A DNA stretch of 64,000 bases from Viridothelium virens (Eukaryota > Ascomycota > Dothideomycetes > Trypetheliales > Trypetheliaceae), in NCBI GenBank assembly GCA_010094025.1, contig ML991785.1, forward strand, positions 400,462 to 464,461, in the 5' to 3' direction. Within the stretch, counting starts at the first letter, position 1. Each line of letters opens with the position of its first letter. The notes under the pieces are model-generated. The model had not been told where the DNA came from. It saw only the letters and a list, made by a program, of their open reading frames with translations, and did not search any database. A program made the position numbers and the translations under genes. Shown here piece by piece: positions 10,137 through 21,668 of the stretch.

Positions 10137-12659
10137 ATGCGATGGGAGATGGGAACCAAACAGTACTCAACAGTGTATAGGGTGCAAGGCATACCTATGG
10201 AATATCGGAAGAAACAGTTGAAGGAAGCGTTGACCTCAATTTTTCATCTCCTAGAGACAGAAAATTTTGTTCGCATTTACTCTTTAGCGCCAAATTATAC
10301 GTGGTCTCGCTCTTTGAAGGTAGCTACGATAACCTTCGATAAGGAAATAGAAGTCTTATCGGAAGGCAAAAAAGAAGCATGCTTTGTCGTCCCTACCGGA
10401 GATACTGACGACGATGACGACGATGGTGCGTTTTCTCAACGCGTCACATTCAAGCTCGATGTGCACTTCGAAGGCCTGACACCTTTGCGTGCATTCAGGA
10501 ACGAAAGAGATCATCTCATTGAGTAAGTGCCCTATGAGCAATCACAATCCTTGGCGGTATGCCGCAAGCTTTCGACTGAGCCATCCTGCATAGCGTCGTC
10601 GCCGTAACTGGTCTTGGAGGCCATGCCTATGGGTCATTCAAGGAAAGAGGCGGAGATCACATGTGGCTTCGCGACTCTCTCCCACAGGATCTAGAAGCGG
10701 CGCAAATATATCTGTATGGATATGACTCGCACTTGTCAAACAGCCAGTCTTTCCAAGGGATTGTGGCATTGGCGACTACTTTGAGACAGCGCCTACAAAG
10801 ACTCAGAAGAGTATCCGAACATGACGATAGGCCGGTCCCAAGGCCCTTGATTTTTATTGCTCACAGCCTTGGTGGCATCCTTGTCAAAGAGGTGTGTACG
10901 ACCTCTTCATAAAGAGAAGGACCAGCTCTTTCAGCGTTGTGTCTGATCAGACCTTGAACTTCCACAGGCTTTAGTGCAGATGCAAGATGACCCTCACGAT
11001 CAGAGAATGCTCAAGACGGTGTTTGGGGCTCTTTTCTTCGGTGTTCCCAATCATGGGATGGATATCACATCTCTACGCACAATGGTCCGAGGACAGCCAA
11101 ATGAGAATTTAGTCACACAACTAGGTCCTGATTCAGACATCCTGGATAGGCTGGCTTCCGACTTTGATAGGGTTTTCAACTTTTCGGACTCCCGCATAGT
11201 ATGCTTTTGCGAGACAGCTTTGTCCCCTACAGCAGTAGAAGACCCTGCAGTAAGTTGTGGCAATACATCAATCTGATTTTCCATCCATAGCAAACCAGAT
11301 GAACTCACGATCTTTTAGACGGGAGTATGGAAGCTTACCGGGCCTCCTGTGAAACTCGTTGGCAATTTCTCAGCAAAAAGTGGTCGCCCACGTGATCGCG
11401 AGTCCTACCAACTCAACCCTATCAATCGCAACCATTCTGATCTTGTAAAATTCCCTTTGTACGATGATGTGTATGAGACCGTTCGGTCAACACTGCGGGG
11501 ATTTGCGTCGATTGCGCCGAGAGTCATCTACAGTCGCTTCCCTTTGGATTCGAGCTTAGGATTGCATGAAGCCGCCAAAAAGGGAAACGTCGATCGAGCT
11601 CATCTACTTCTGTCATGCGGAGTTGATCCAGATGAAAGTGATGCTGATACAATGACACCCATGCATCTCGCTGCTCAACGTGGACACGTCGAACTCATTC
11701 GGATACTCGCAAATTTTGGGGCGAGTATAGATCAGGAAGGCGGCCAAAACCGGGAGACTCCGCTTCACTGTGCCGTGGCGGAAGGCTGTACTGAGGCTGT
11801 CCAGACCATCGTGGAGAACGGCGCTGACATTCACGCGCGAGAGGCATATGGTGACACGGCCTTGCATCTTGCAGCAGAACTAGGCCACGCCGACATCATT
11901 CGGATACTGGTGCAATATGGCGCTCGGATTGATGGTAGAAACAGGACAAAAGACGGCAAGACCGTTCTCCAGGCTGCCGTGGAGGCTGAGATTAAAATGA
12001 GCTACCAGGGAAAAAGAAACGAAGCCCTTGATACGCTCGTGGCTCTTGGTGCCGACGTCAATGTCGGAGGTGGTTTGGAGACACCACTACATTGCGCCGT
12101 ACGGGCTGGCAGTGTACGGGCTGCTCGCATTCTTCTAAACGGCGGTGCAAACGTCAATGTGTCGGAACCAAGGAACTTCGAATCACCTCTGCATGCGGGG
12201 GTAATTGCCGGAAATGCCGAGTTGACGTGTCTGCTATTAGAGAAAGGCGCGTATGTCAACGCAAGAGACAGTAGGGGAAGAACGCCTCTATTCCTCGCTG
12301 CAGAGAAGTGTCACTCGACTGTGATACCGGAGCTTCTTCGCTACGATCCTGATATTTTTGTTCAAGACTTTGAGCATAAGCTTACCGCATTAGAGATTTC
12401 CCGCCGAAAGATGCACTCGGCAACAATGCAGGTCCTAGAAGGGCATACATCTCTATCAACAACTTCTATTGAGGAAGGAAAAATACAAAATAGTAAGTAC
12501 GGTCTCAGACAATTACTTGCATTTCTTGTTGAAGCCTCTGTACATATATGCTCACCACTTACAGATATTCCAAGCGCTCCAACCGCGGCCGACGTTCTTC
12601 TCGATTTCCCCAATTACGAAATCGATCCTTCGCCATTTGCCGATAATGGACAGGGCTAA
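10137..12659 (+). CDS. SERAC1/DUF676-like alpha/beta-hydrolase + ankyrin protein, intact copy
   Basis: Exons: 10137-10522, 10594-10891, 10968-11249, 11319-12492 and 12565-12659, giving 744 residues. The start MRWEMGTKQYSTVYRVQG matches the paralogue's MLSRMAARSYATVYRILG; an internal ATG at 10149 is also possible. Residues 1-125 are the N-terminal module seen in fungal esterase-ankyrin proteins. About 129-361 is the hydrolase: VVAVTGLGGHAYGSF, DHMWLRDSLP, Ser220 in IAHSLGGILVK, GALFFGVPNHGM and His361 in INRNHSDLVKF. From about 385, roughly eight ankyrin repeats (for example TPMHLAAQRGHVELIRIL) reach residue 700. The last intron (12493-12564) is 72 nt and stop-free, so retention would add 24 residues. 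By analogy such architectures act as NLR-like sensors with an esterase effector; no experimental role is implied by sequence alone. Confidence 0.85.
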
Positions 12660-15600
12660 GGACCAGCCTTACCGACGTTGGCCGTCCATGAAGTCGCAAG
12701 AATGAACTTTGACTTCAATCCAGGCCAATAATACAGGCGTGCCGCACTCTCCGCCCCTAGCAGACAGCTAAGAAGACGATAGCACAAGAAAACGCTAACC
12801 TGACACAAGAGTATGGTCACATCCTGGGTGACTTGTTTTTGAGGTTGAAAGATCAGCTAATTCGAAAGCTGTTCATTACACTGGTCCACGACACCTTAGG
12901 AAAGCTCACCGAGTAGTCTTGGTTTCTACTAGTGTCTCCATCCTGGAGGATCCCGGCAGGAATCTTATAGACTTCACCACGAGATGCATTTCCGTTGCTC
13001 TCATGACCAACATCTCAACAAAAGTAGGCCATAGACAGCAACAAAATGTTTGGAAATCACTACCTTGATGAAGAGTTCTAAGACAATTGATTATGTAATA
13101 GATTACCTTCCCTCACCAAACATCACATTTCGCTGCGATCCTTCACATTCTTTCTTCGCTCCTGCCAGGGTCATCACTAATTACTCGCAACAATACAACT
13201 GTGATCGCTTTTTTCGCTGAAATGAATGGCGAATTGGTTTGAAAGCCGCCTCCGAAGCCACCCGAAATTACAGCGGTGCCGACATCAAGATGTAGGATCG
13301 AAAGATCGTGCGACTCGGGCGGCGGGCCTGCTTTCAAGTTGATTATAATGTATAACGTTGCCTGCAAATATGACGCTTACTTTCCTCATGAGCCCCAAGT
13401 CCGCCGGTCACTGTTGTGGTTCGAAATGATAAGGTACAGTGTGTAGCACTGACTACGAAGACGATGGTGAGCAGCATCTTACGTGTGTTGCATATACAAT
13501 TCGTCTTTTCGGCGCTCTCGCCCCTCAAGGAAGGGATAAATCCCAGTCCGGACCAACCATATCGCAAGTCAGTTGATATACTTCGCACCATTCCTACTTT
13601 TTTTTCCAACAGTCTTTCCCTCTTTTCTAGCCTTTGGTAGAGGCGTTCAGGACATCTAGGTCTCCTTGCGGATCTATTTTGCCAATATGCTCCTCATCAC
13701 CGGACACTCTGCGCTCGAGGGAGATTGGCTCTCTGGCATCAATGGTACTGGCCCGATTAGTTCGACCCGAGAGCCTCTAACGATATCCACAAGCACAGGC
13801 TCACCCCATCTTTTCTATCCCGGCATTCTTTACTGGCATTCCGTTGACAAGCGAGAACAGAAAAAGCACACAGATCGTGCCTGAAGTAACGGATAATCTC
13901 ATCTCGGTAGAATGATAATGATGTATCATGCAGAGCTGAGATCGATCATCGGCTTCTAACCTTTCGAATCGTGATCGTCGGAGAAGAACTTGACAAAAGT
14001 TGTGAGACGATATAAGGAACTCGAAGGTCATTACGAGTCAGTACATGTTTACATCGTCCTCAAAGCTTATCTTAAACTTTATATAGGTAACATTCCCAGT
14101 ACCTTTTCACTATGATGAAGCGGTTAGTAAACCACTAGAAGATGAGAGGAGACCAAGGTCGTTACCACTCTTAGCACCCACAGAGAGTTCTCAGCACCGA
14201 AGGAACCCAATATCAACAAAGTAACTCAACAAGAGCAGGTTCTATCCTCCTGTATGCGACGACTTCTTCTCTGATCTCTATCTACATTTGACACTCAGTT
14301 GGACCTCACAACCACTGAGCCTATAATAAGTAATCTCAGCTACTCCGAGCAACTTATCTGTCTTGACCCCGATATCCTTAACAGAAAGACTATAGCAGAC
14401 GAGCTCTACAGACCCGTATATCAAAATGCCAATAGTTGACGTTCATAATGCGTTGTTATGCTTGATTGGTAGAGTGATGAGTGATGCACCATGGCTAGGG
14501 TGAAAGGTCACCGTCCAAAAAACCAACAGGGAACAGCCCTTCCCTTCACAAAATCGAGACATATGACCAGCTGAAAACTCCAAACTTCCCAAAATCTGGA
14601 TCTGAAACAAGCCAAGTAAGTGGCCATGTGCCATGCGGACTCCACTGATAGGCCTATGCTTGCATCAACCTCTGCAAAGCTCCGTTGAACCATCCATCAT
14701 CTCCGTCCTTCGATTCGAACAAAGGCACCGCCAACTTCCCCACTCTGAAAAAAAAGTGATTCATTGGGGATTTGCACGGCAGAAAAGAGTTATGTGCTGA
14801 TGTGAGCCAGTGTTAAGCAATATGCGTCGCCGTAAAGTAAGGAAAGAAGTAGAGACATCACTGTCGTACGGGCAAGCAGAGGCTCCTGCCTTTTCAAAGT
14901 GCCCCTTCTTCCGGCAGTTCCATCAGATTCCGCTATCTTCACCATCATCGTCGGGTCAAAAAGATAGGCACGCTAACATCGAAGGGACGGAAGTCCAGCA
15001 AAGCTTGACGATCCGTTGAACGGTCGCGATTATTCCTGAACTCCGGAAATGTCAACTCATGACAAATGTTTGGGTTTTGAATTGACGGGCTTACCATGAG
15101 ACTTGCATCCGTGCATGTACCCGCTGAATATGGCAACCAAATGTGACGACTCCTGAAAGCAAGTCGCGACAACCAAGCTCGTTGAGGTGACCGGCATCTT
15201 CGGTTCGCATCGCCAAAGCCAGCAGCCCTGGGGGCACAGATGTCATCGAATACGTTGTATCAGAAATTTTATGCCTGAATTGAGGTATCAGGTCGATGTT
15301 TTATGTTCGCAAACGAAGCTGTTGAAGACCGATACCTCATCAGATGTCCTACATTTTTCCAAGGCCCACCCAAGCACCCACATAAAGCGGATGAATGGTT
15401 GGACCTATAGCCGGTCAGCTAAATGACTGTGGAAAGGCGCATCACTTTGAATGAAAATGATTGTGACTTTCTTGGTTTCTCCCTAAGTATGTGTTGATAC
15501 AACAGGTAACGTGAGATACTCACGCTCAACACTACGAGAAGGTGAAGTTCTTTCGTAGGGCTTAGGGACAAGCAAATGTGAAAAGTTCAAACGAATGTGA

Positions 15601-15812
15601 GGGAGAGGCGGAAGAGAGACGGCTAGGGCCTGGGGAAAGTAAGGAACGTGATAGAAAGGAACGGACAAGCGAATAGGACGTAGGTAAAAGAGTGAATATA
15701 GGGATAAGGATGACAGTAGCGAGCGACTAAAGGGTGAAATTAGCGACTTAACAGCAGAGGACAGCTCGAGTACCTAGGACCAGCTCATTAGCCGTTTCGC
15801 CGCATTGACTAC
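12660..15812. other. gene-poor intergenic region
   Basis: No ORF here has an ATG start and a recognisable domain. Short frames around 13143-13640 and 14040-14440 show no match to any family I know. The region borders a MITE and an LTR candidate and is probably old repeat-derived sequence. Confidence 0.45.
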
Positions 15813-15991
15813 CTTACCGCGGCTGGGGGGTTCCTCAACTGGTAATCAATACAATGTTATTTCAACTTTACTGTTGCGACCTTGTTGGCCCATGTTCTCG
15901 CCGCCTTAAGATAGGTCAACATGGTCATAACAGCTAAAGTGAGGTAACATTATGTTGATTATCAGTTGAGGAACCCCCCAGCCGCGGTAAG
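15813..15991. mobile_element. palindromic MITE, copy 1
   Basis: This is a 179-nt foldback element. The first 29 nt (15813-15841, beginning CTTACCGCGGCTGGGGGG) are the exact reverse complement of the last 29 (15963-15991). Inside these, the arms stay complementary with scattered mismatches up to a central spacer of about 17-20 nt, so the whole element can form one hairpin. It has no ORF. A diverged copy lies at 63112-63291. Flanks do not give a clear target-site duplication; CTTA...TAAG is part of the termini in both copies, which would fit a TA target but does not prove it. Confidence 0.85.
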
Positions 15992-16330
15992 TCAGGTTGC
16001 AGCCTTTTGATATCTGATGTCTACCGGACCAACGGCCACGATATGACACAACCGCCCCTCTTGATTGCAGATATTGCCAGTCGATGTTGTGGATATGAAC
16101 GTTATCCTTAGGTACAGTCTAAGAAGGCGTGGCGTTAAGTGTCCAGAAAGGTGAATACCGCCTACAGGTGACGCCCCTGCCCTCATTCACTGCAATGACT
16201 GATAAAGCCTAAGTCGGTCAGATCAAGCTACGCATGAGTTGTATACTAAAAGATTGGTCTTACAGGCAGTTTCAGGAACGTGTTCCCCAGGCATACACTG
16301 ATACCTAATTGCTGCGATGATGTTAGCAAC

Positions 16331-16651
16331 TGTTACGAACGCTCCTGGCCAAGGACGCGTCGGAGGTAGCCACTACTTGTAGTGCACCAATCGCGTAACA
16401 CTAGGCGCGTCTCGCAACAGAAGTAGCAACAATGCGGCACGGACACCTTAACCATCTCGCAGCAAGATAAGCGAGATCTCACCTCGCCAAAAGTAAGATA
16501 ACATCTCGCCCTTCTCACTGCGAGACCAGCGAGAAAGAAGACTATAGTGGAGGGTCAACGAATACTTAAGGAGCCCGGCTCCAGGCACATTCTTGTCTTC
16601 CCTCCTTGCGTTTTATTATCACACTGTTCCCATACCACACTGTACGTAACA
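16331..16651. repeat. candidate LTR (solo or remnant)
   Basis: A 321-nt segment starts TGTTACG and ends CGTAACA, a 7-nt inverted terminal repeat of the TG...CA type expected for an LTR. Internally it has a repeated GCGAGA-like motif (CTCGCAGCAAGATAAGCGAG), an ACTTAAGGAGCCCGG segment that could be a promoter/start region, and a pyrimidine-rich 3' part. I found no second LTR, no clear 5-bp target duplication and no intact gag-pol nearby, so this may be solo, truncated or coincidental. Confidence 0.4.
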
Positions 16652-17956
16652 GTTAGTTGCGAGCCAAATTAAACAAGCCTTATTCATTGCAAGTTGTTCA
16701 AACAAAGCTTAGTGACCTTCTTACATACATTGGATCCTTGACACTCCGCTCCTACGTGAAAAACCCTGAGACCATTCTACGTACCTGCTACAAGCTGCGC
16801 TTGTACCAGGGGTATAGGCTCATAACAGCAACTCAATCATCCACACCAAGCGCTTCCTTAGCGGATCCATGAATGATTTTAATAACCATCCCAGCTCGAT
16901 GATTACAGTGAGCTGGTAGAAATGAAAAGCCGAAATCAGCAATTGTGGAGTAAGGCTTGATCCTACCGTTCGCTGCTTGGACAGTGGCTTGACGACCTAC
17001 AATACAATAAGTCAAAAGTGTGACCGGCTGCAACAGCTCGCTCAGCAGATATGCTCCTTTCTCACCAATAACACAAATCAAGGCCAGGTGATGCGAGCGC
17101 ATCGGCACTGGTGAAATCCCACTGTTAGATAAGAGCGGGTTCTGAAACCCATTGGCGTGGAACTTATATTCGCAACCTTCTCGATGGATGTATTATTAGC
17201 GGCATAAGGATTGACAAGTGTATCTGATGGAACTTAGCAACGGCTCTACCACTCTTCTTATCCTGCCATTCTCCCTCAATCCCAAGTTCCTGAACGTCAA
17301 TGACGTACTTCTCGAGTGTATACTCTGCTACAACCGACATATGGTACAGTTGGCCTCCTTTTCCCTCGCTGCCCTTCTGATATCACTGTCGCCGTCATTG
17401 TTGTCACTGCTTACCAAATTACTGTAAGGCTATTAATATAGCCTGGTGGTACAAGATGTCTCCTTCTCCTTGGTCCAGCAGTGGGCGTCCGCTTATTCGA
17501 TTATCCTCGGTCTGCTGGCATTGTGTTAGGCATTCAATCTAGAGCCCTGAACGGTGAAAGCGTCGGGATGCGATGAGGAGCGATGGGGCTTAGATTTTTG
17601 CCTCCTGTAACGCGAGTTCTTGATTCCCATCAATTAGTATGCCCTTCTCGAAGTTTTCATGGCATGTCAAATCATGGGGTCCAGACATACATGTCTTCCA
17701 GATATTCAAAACAGCATTACCAATTTAGGCAAGATGTATATACTTGTTGTACAAAGATATACAGGAACCTTGAGTGATTGTCCCGAAAGACTCACATCCT
17801 CATCATACTGGCGCGGCCCGCACTGCCATTCATCGTATGACCATTTGCCTTGTCATTCTCCATTCCCACGCGCCCATTCGTAGCTATTTCGACCGCTGCG
17901 CTCCCATTGATGCGTTGTGCCTCGTTTGGCTCCGGATTTCCTTCCTTTTCTGCTCC
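16652..17956. other. gene-poor region between LTR candidate and the Ted1-like gene
   Basis: Short reverse-strand frames (16833-17108) have a phrase ATVQAANGRIKPY that loosely recalls retroelement protease regions, but nothing firm. No tRNA or coding gene recognised. The right end is 3' flank of the reverse-strand phosphoesterase gene. Confidence 0.35.
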
Positions 17957-19735
17957 CTAACCCCTGGAGTGCCTCCTGGATCCCCACTGGCTACAGTATG
18001 AAACTACTGCCGCCAAGACGAGGCCCAACAGTATCAAGTCGACGACATGGACCGCCCACCATACGTGCTGTACCACAAACGGACACGCGGCATACTCAAC
18101 CTTCCATTCACCCGCTTCTCTTCCTTTTGCGCCTTCCTCGTACCACGCACTTAGGAGACCTGCGTTACCACCGTACGAGCCCATCATACTTCGTACTGTC
18201 ACCTCTCTGATACCCGGAATATCTGAGGACACGGGGAGCTTAGCACGACGAGCGATCGGATAAGGCAACGCTGCCCAATCTCCAGTCTTTGTCTCTGCAC
18301 TCTCCCCGGAAATATCTGTAGTTTCGGAGCGATTGAAGTAATGCCAGACATCGCATCCCTCATGGTCGTGCCCGTCCAGAATGATTCCCATCCTTCCCAT
18401 TCCCGCCCGCGGCGCCCCCCTGTCTCCACTCATTCCAAAGATGGACTGCAGGACTTGGCGGCTGGCAAATTCGGAAAGGTGATTCTGTTCCCGGAGGAGG
18501 CCGGCATTCTCCTCGTAATAGGAGAAGTATGGGGCGTCGATGCAGACACCTGCTTGCTTGTGAAGGGGAACGTGGGTGAGGAGGACGGTGAGGACTGAGG
18601 GGTCTTCGACAGGGCGGGAGGTGGAGATGACGCTGTTTATGAAGGAGTAAGTGTCGGATTGGTGGGCGTGAGAGTAGACAGGGCCGTCCAGATTCATGTC
18701 ATTGAGAACGACGAGGCGGATGACGGGATCGGAGTTTATCCTGGAAGCCGTACTATCGAACGGGCTCAGCGGGGCTGAGGTCTGGGGATTACTGTCTGAT
18801 GAGGGAATGCGAGGCAGCCGGACCCAGCGATCCCAATTCACTCGACCAAATTGTTTCTCAAACCGGTCAATGGCAGATCCGTCAACCTCGCCGGCGTAGC
18901 CAATGTCGTGATTGCCGGCAATATTGATGATTCTATTCTCCCAAGCTTTTTCCACTCCAAGATCGTCACCTGGCTCATCACTGCCATCTCCGAGGGCGGT
19001 TAAGTCTTCGATCTTTTGCCCATCGCTGAACACTCTATTCCAAAATCTCCATGCTCTCCATTCGAATTCGTTGTCATCGATCCATTGGCTTCCCACCAGG
19101 TCTCCAAGCACGGTGACATGAGTCGGTCCCGCCCACCACTTCATGCTCCGATACACATGGGCAAGGTAATAGTCGTTACCCCAAAGATCTAATCTCTTCC
19201 TCCAACTACCAAAGAGCCGAGGAACATCCTGAACTACCAGATCTCTGAAGGATTCCAGAATACGCATGCAGCCAACAAGCTCCTTTTCCAAAGGTCTACC
19301 GTCTTCTTTGTTCTTGAAGATATGCTTTTCAAACAATTGTTTTAAACTCGGAAAAGTCGGTTCATCGGAGTTAGGGAGCGAGGTGTCGCCCTCGAGCTGG
19401 GGGTCTCCAAGGGCCAACAATCTGAAGGGAGCCTTCCTTCCTGCAAGCTTATTTCGACCATCCTCGCTTATTTCCTTCCACGTATGGACCACCTGCTTTC
19501 CCAGTCCTAGAAGCCCTCCTCTTGATCCCGTGGTGGCGCCATTAGGGTCTTGCGGCGCCTTGCCATGGCTTGCTTGCGGATTGAGGTAACATACCTCGGG
19601 TTCTGATCTCTGTGGAGGAGGCTCGGGAAACTCGCAGCCGTGGAGGAAAGGGTAGAAGTATATCCAAAGAGTGCTGATCAAGGCAGGCGTTAGGAGGAAG
19701 CGGACGAGGGTTAGGAGAAGGCCGGAGTTGGGCAT
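17957..19735 (-). CDS. Ted1/Cdc1-like metallophosphoesterase (GPI-anchor remodelling)
   Basis: Single exon of 592 residues starting MPNSGLLLTLVRFLL. An N-terminal membrane segment (about 6-30) and a C-terminal one (about 560-582) frame a calcineurin-like phosphoesterase. Metal-binding motifs are in order: GDPQLEG (Asp111), LGDLVGSQW (Asp212), AGNHDIGY (Asn275-His276), LLTHVPL (His388) and LDGHDHEGCD (His456, His458). The GDLVGSQW and GHDH spacing fits the Ted1/Cdc1/PGAP5 group, ER-Golgi enzymes that remove ethanolamine phosphate from GPI-anchor mannose. All metal ligands are present, so activity is expected. The promoter is shared divergently with COX4. Confidence 0.9.
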   Translation of the reverse strand: MPNSGLLLTLVRFLLTPALISTLWIYFYPFLHGCEFPEPPPQRSEPEVCYLNPQASHGKAPQDPNGATTGSRGGLLGLGKQVVHTWKEISEDGRNKLAGRKAPFRLLALGDPQLEGDTSLPNSDEPTFPSLKQLFEKHIFKNKEDGRPLEKELVGCMRILESFRDLVVQDVPRLFGSWRKRLDLWGNDYYLAHVYRSMKWWAGPTHVTVLGDLVGSQWIDDNEFEWRAWRFWNRVFSDGQKIEDLTALGDGSDEPGDDLGVEKAWENRIINIAGNHDIGYAGEVDGSAIDRFEKQFGRVNWDRWVRLPRIPSSDSNPQTSAPLSPFDSTASRINSDPVIRLVVLNDMNLDGPVYSHAHQSDTYSFINSVISTSRPVEDPSVLTVLLTHVPLHKQAGVCIDAPYFSYYEENAGLLREQNHLSEFASRQVLQSIFGMSGDRGAPRAGMGRMGIILDGHDHEGCDVWHYFNRSETTDISGESAETKTGDWAALPYPIARRAKLPVSSDIPGIREVTVRSMMGSYGGNAGLLSAWYEEGAKGREAGEWKVEYAACPFVVQHVWWAVHVVDLILLGLVLAAVVSYCSQWGSRRHSRG

Positions 19736-20414
19736 TGACGAAGCATCGGAGCACTCAATATGTTTGGCAAGCTGATAGAAGAGAGAGTAGAAAGGAGAGA
19801 GAGGAGGAGAGTAGCAAAGGAGCGCCGGTAAAAAGAACGACAGGAATCCACATGGGTTGAAAGGTTGTTAGAACCTAGCTATTTAGTTGCGTGCAACGCG
19901 AATGATAGTTGAACAACTGGTCCGTGCGTCACGGCCTCTCCTAGACCCAGGGGCCAGGGCTACACGGATCTACTCCGTACAATGAGATGAGAGCCGGGCG
20001 GTTGATTTGAATGGGCTTGTCAAATTAAACCGCCAAACATAACCGCACAACCTAGAAGCAAAAGCATATCAGTCAATGATCTAAAGCTCGTGGTTAAGCT
20101 ACTATATGCCTTGAAAGTGTCAGTCCCCTTTAGAGCCTGCAACACTGTCTCTGACCTATCGTCAAAGGTAATTCAAGTCCCATTTTTTTTTAACACATAA
20201 TGCCGTCGCGCTTACGTTTCCCATTCCACTTCGACGGAAGAACTGCTCAAATCACTGTTCCAAGCCACTGAAGAAGTGAATGCAGTAAGCGCGCGTGTGT
20301 ACTAAGCGCGCGTTCCGTGTTTTGCTACTTTGCTTAAGCTCCATCCTGAAGTGCCGCAACGAACAGCATCTCGAAATCTTATTGTCACGCTTTCTCTCAA
20401 CGACGGGTCTCGCC
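19736..20414. promoter_or_regulatory. divergent promoter region of the Ted1-like gene and COX4
   Basis: This 679-nt gap separates two divergent starts. It contains ACTCCGTA at 19972-19979, a poly-T run near 20185, and an 11-nt direct repeat, TAAGCGCGCGT, at 20286-20296 and 20303-20313. The repeat lies about 100-130 nt before the COX4 ATG and could be a paired regulator site; no factor is assigned. Confidence 0.45.
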
Positions 20415-21362
20415 ATGCTGCCTCTTAGGCGCTCAGTGCTTGCTTTAGCATGTCGCTCTGCTACTGTCCGACCAATTGCTTCCCGCACGTTCACTTCATC
20501 CTTCATTCGACGTGAGTCTACTTACCTCCTGGGCGACCCGTGAGCTCCAGTAGCAACTCCAGAGAGCCCAAATGGTCAATCAATGCTGAAACGTCGATTC
20601 CATCTTAGGGAAAGATGACCAACAGAGTGACCCTCTACCCGGCGAGCCATCGAAGCACATCAAGAAATTCAATGGTATCTCCGCCTTCTCTCATCTGACA
20701 CGAGATCATCCGCTCCCTCTCCCTCTCCCCTCTCTGCCTGCAACCTCAACCCACTTCTTGGACCGTACTTTCATAGACTGATCTCTGGCACCTGTCACAG
20801 AAATAAAGACGGAAGAGGATCTTCTTCCCCCTGGTGCCGAGCCTGGCACGATCCCGACGGATATCGAGCAAGCCACCGGTCTTGATCGTCTCGAAATCTT
20901 GGGTAAGATGCAAGGCATCGATATCTTCGATATGAAACCTCTGGATGCTAGCCGGAGGGGCACGCTCGACAATCCGATTGTAGTGCGGAGTGCTGGGGAT
21001 GAGCAGTACTGTGGATGCACGGGGAGTCCCGCAGATAGCCATGTGGTGAAGTGGCTCACGGTGAGTGCGACTTTTGCTTGATCGTGAATACCTGCCTGTT
21101 GCAGGATAGCGCTGGCCCTGGGGATACGAGATTGAATTTCAGCTGACGAGGATTGATCATATAGCTGTCGCGAGATCGCCCTGTGGAGCGCTGCATCGAA
21201 TGTGGGTCCGTATATCAAATGGAATATGTTGGCCCAGCCGAGGACCCTCATGGACATGGCCACGGCGAGCATGATGTTCATGGACACGATGCTGATGGGG
21301 CGCACAATTATGAGGGCGAGCCAAAGACGATGGCTGACTTTGTAAATCCTGAGTACAGATAG
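20415..21362 (+). CDS. COX4: cytochrome c oxidase subunit 4 (Vb-type, zinc-binding)
   Basis: Exons: 20415-20511, 20609-20674, 20801-21060 and 21165-21362, giving 206 residues. The N-terminus MLPLRRSVLALACRSATVRP is Arg-rich and acid-free, a typical mitochondrial presequence. The body has EEDLLPPGAEPGTIPTDIEQ, ATGLDRLEILGKMQGIDIF, then zinc ligands CGC in EQYCGCTGSPADSH and CIEC in ERCIECGSVYQMEY, the family signature. An unusual His/Gly/Asp-rich segment (HGHGHGEHDVHGHDADG) precedes the terminal NPEYR. The protein is a nuclear-encoded subunit of respiratory complex IV at the matrix face. It converges on uL14, with about 300 nt between stops. Confidence 0.95.
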
Positions 21363-21668
21363 GTATTCGAGGTGTCTTGTATGAGGTGAGGACGATTAGA
21401 CGGGGCAGCAAAACCGTGTACATCAGCTTGGCAATCATCAAGTATTAGAACAATATCGTGAACCGCAAGTACCAAGTTCAGTTACGGCTTGTACGTTGGA
21501 TTGGATTTAGTCGTGCGGCAGCCAAAGAAAGCAAGGAAACTCAAACGCCATGTCATTTGCTACCTAGTGCCTGGAGATGCACAATGCCTAATGAAATATC
21601 TCTCATTTAGACCTGAATGAGCCACACGCTATCCGATTGCTGGTATCTTTCTGCTTCTCACACCTACC

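Noticed and set aside
16833-17108. Retroelement protease remnant
   Set aside because: Only a loose phrase resemblance (ATVQAANG); no catalytic DSG/DTG or other pol domain nearby.
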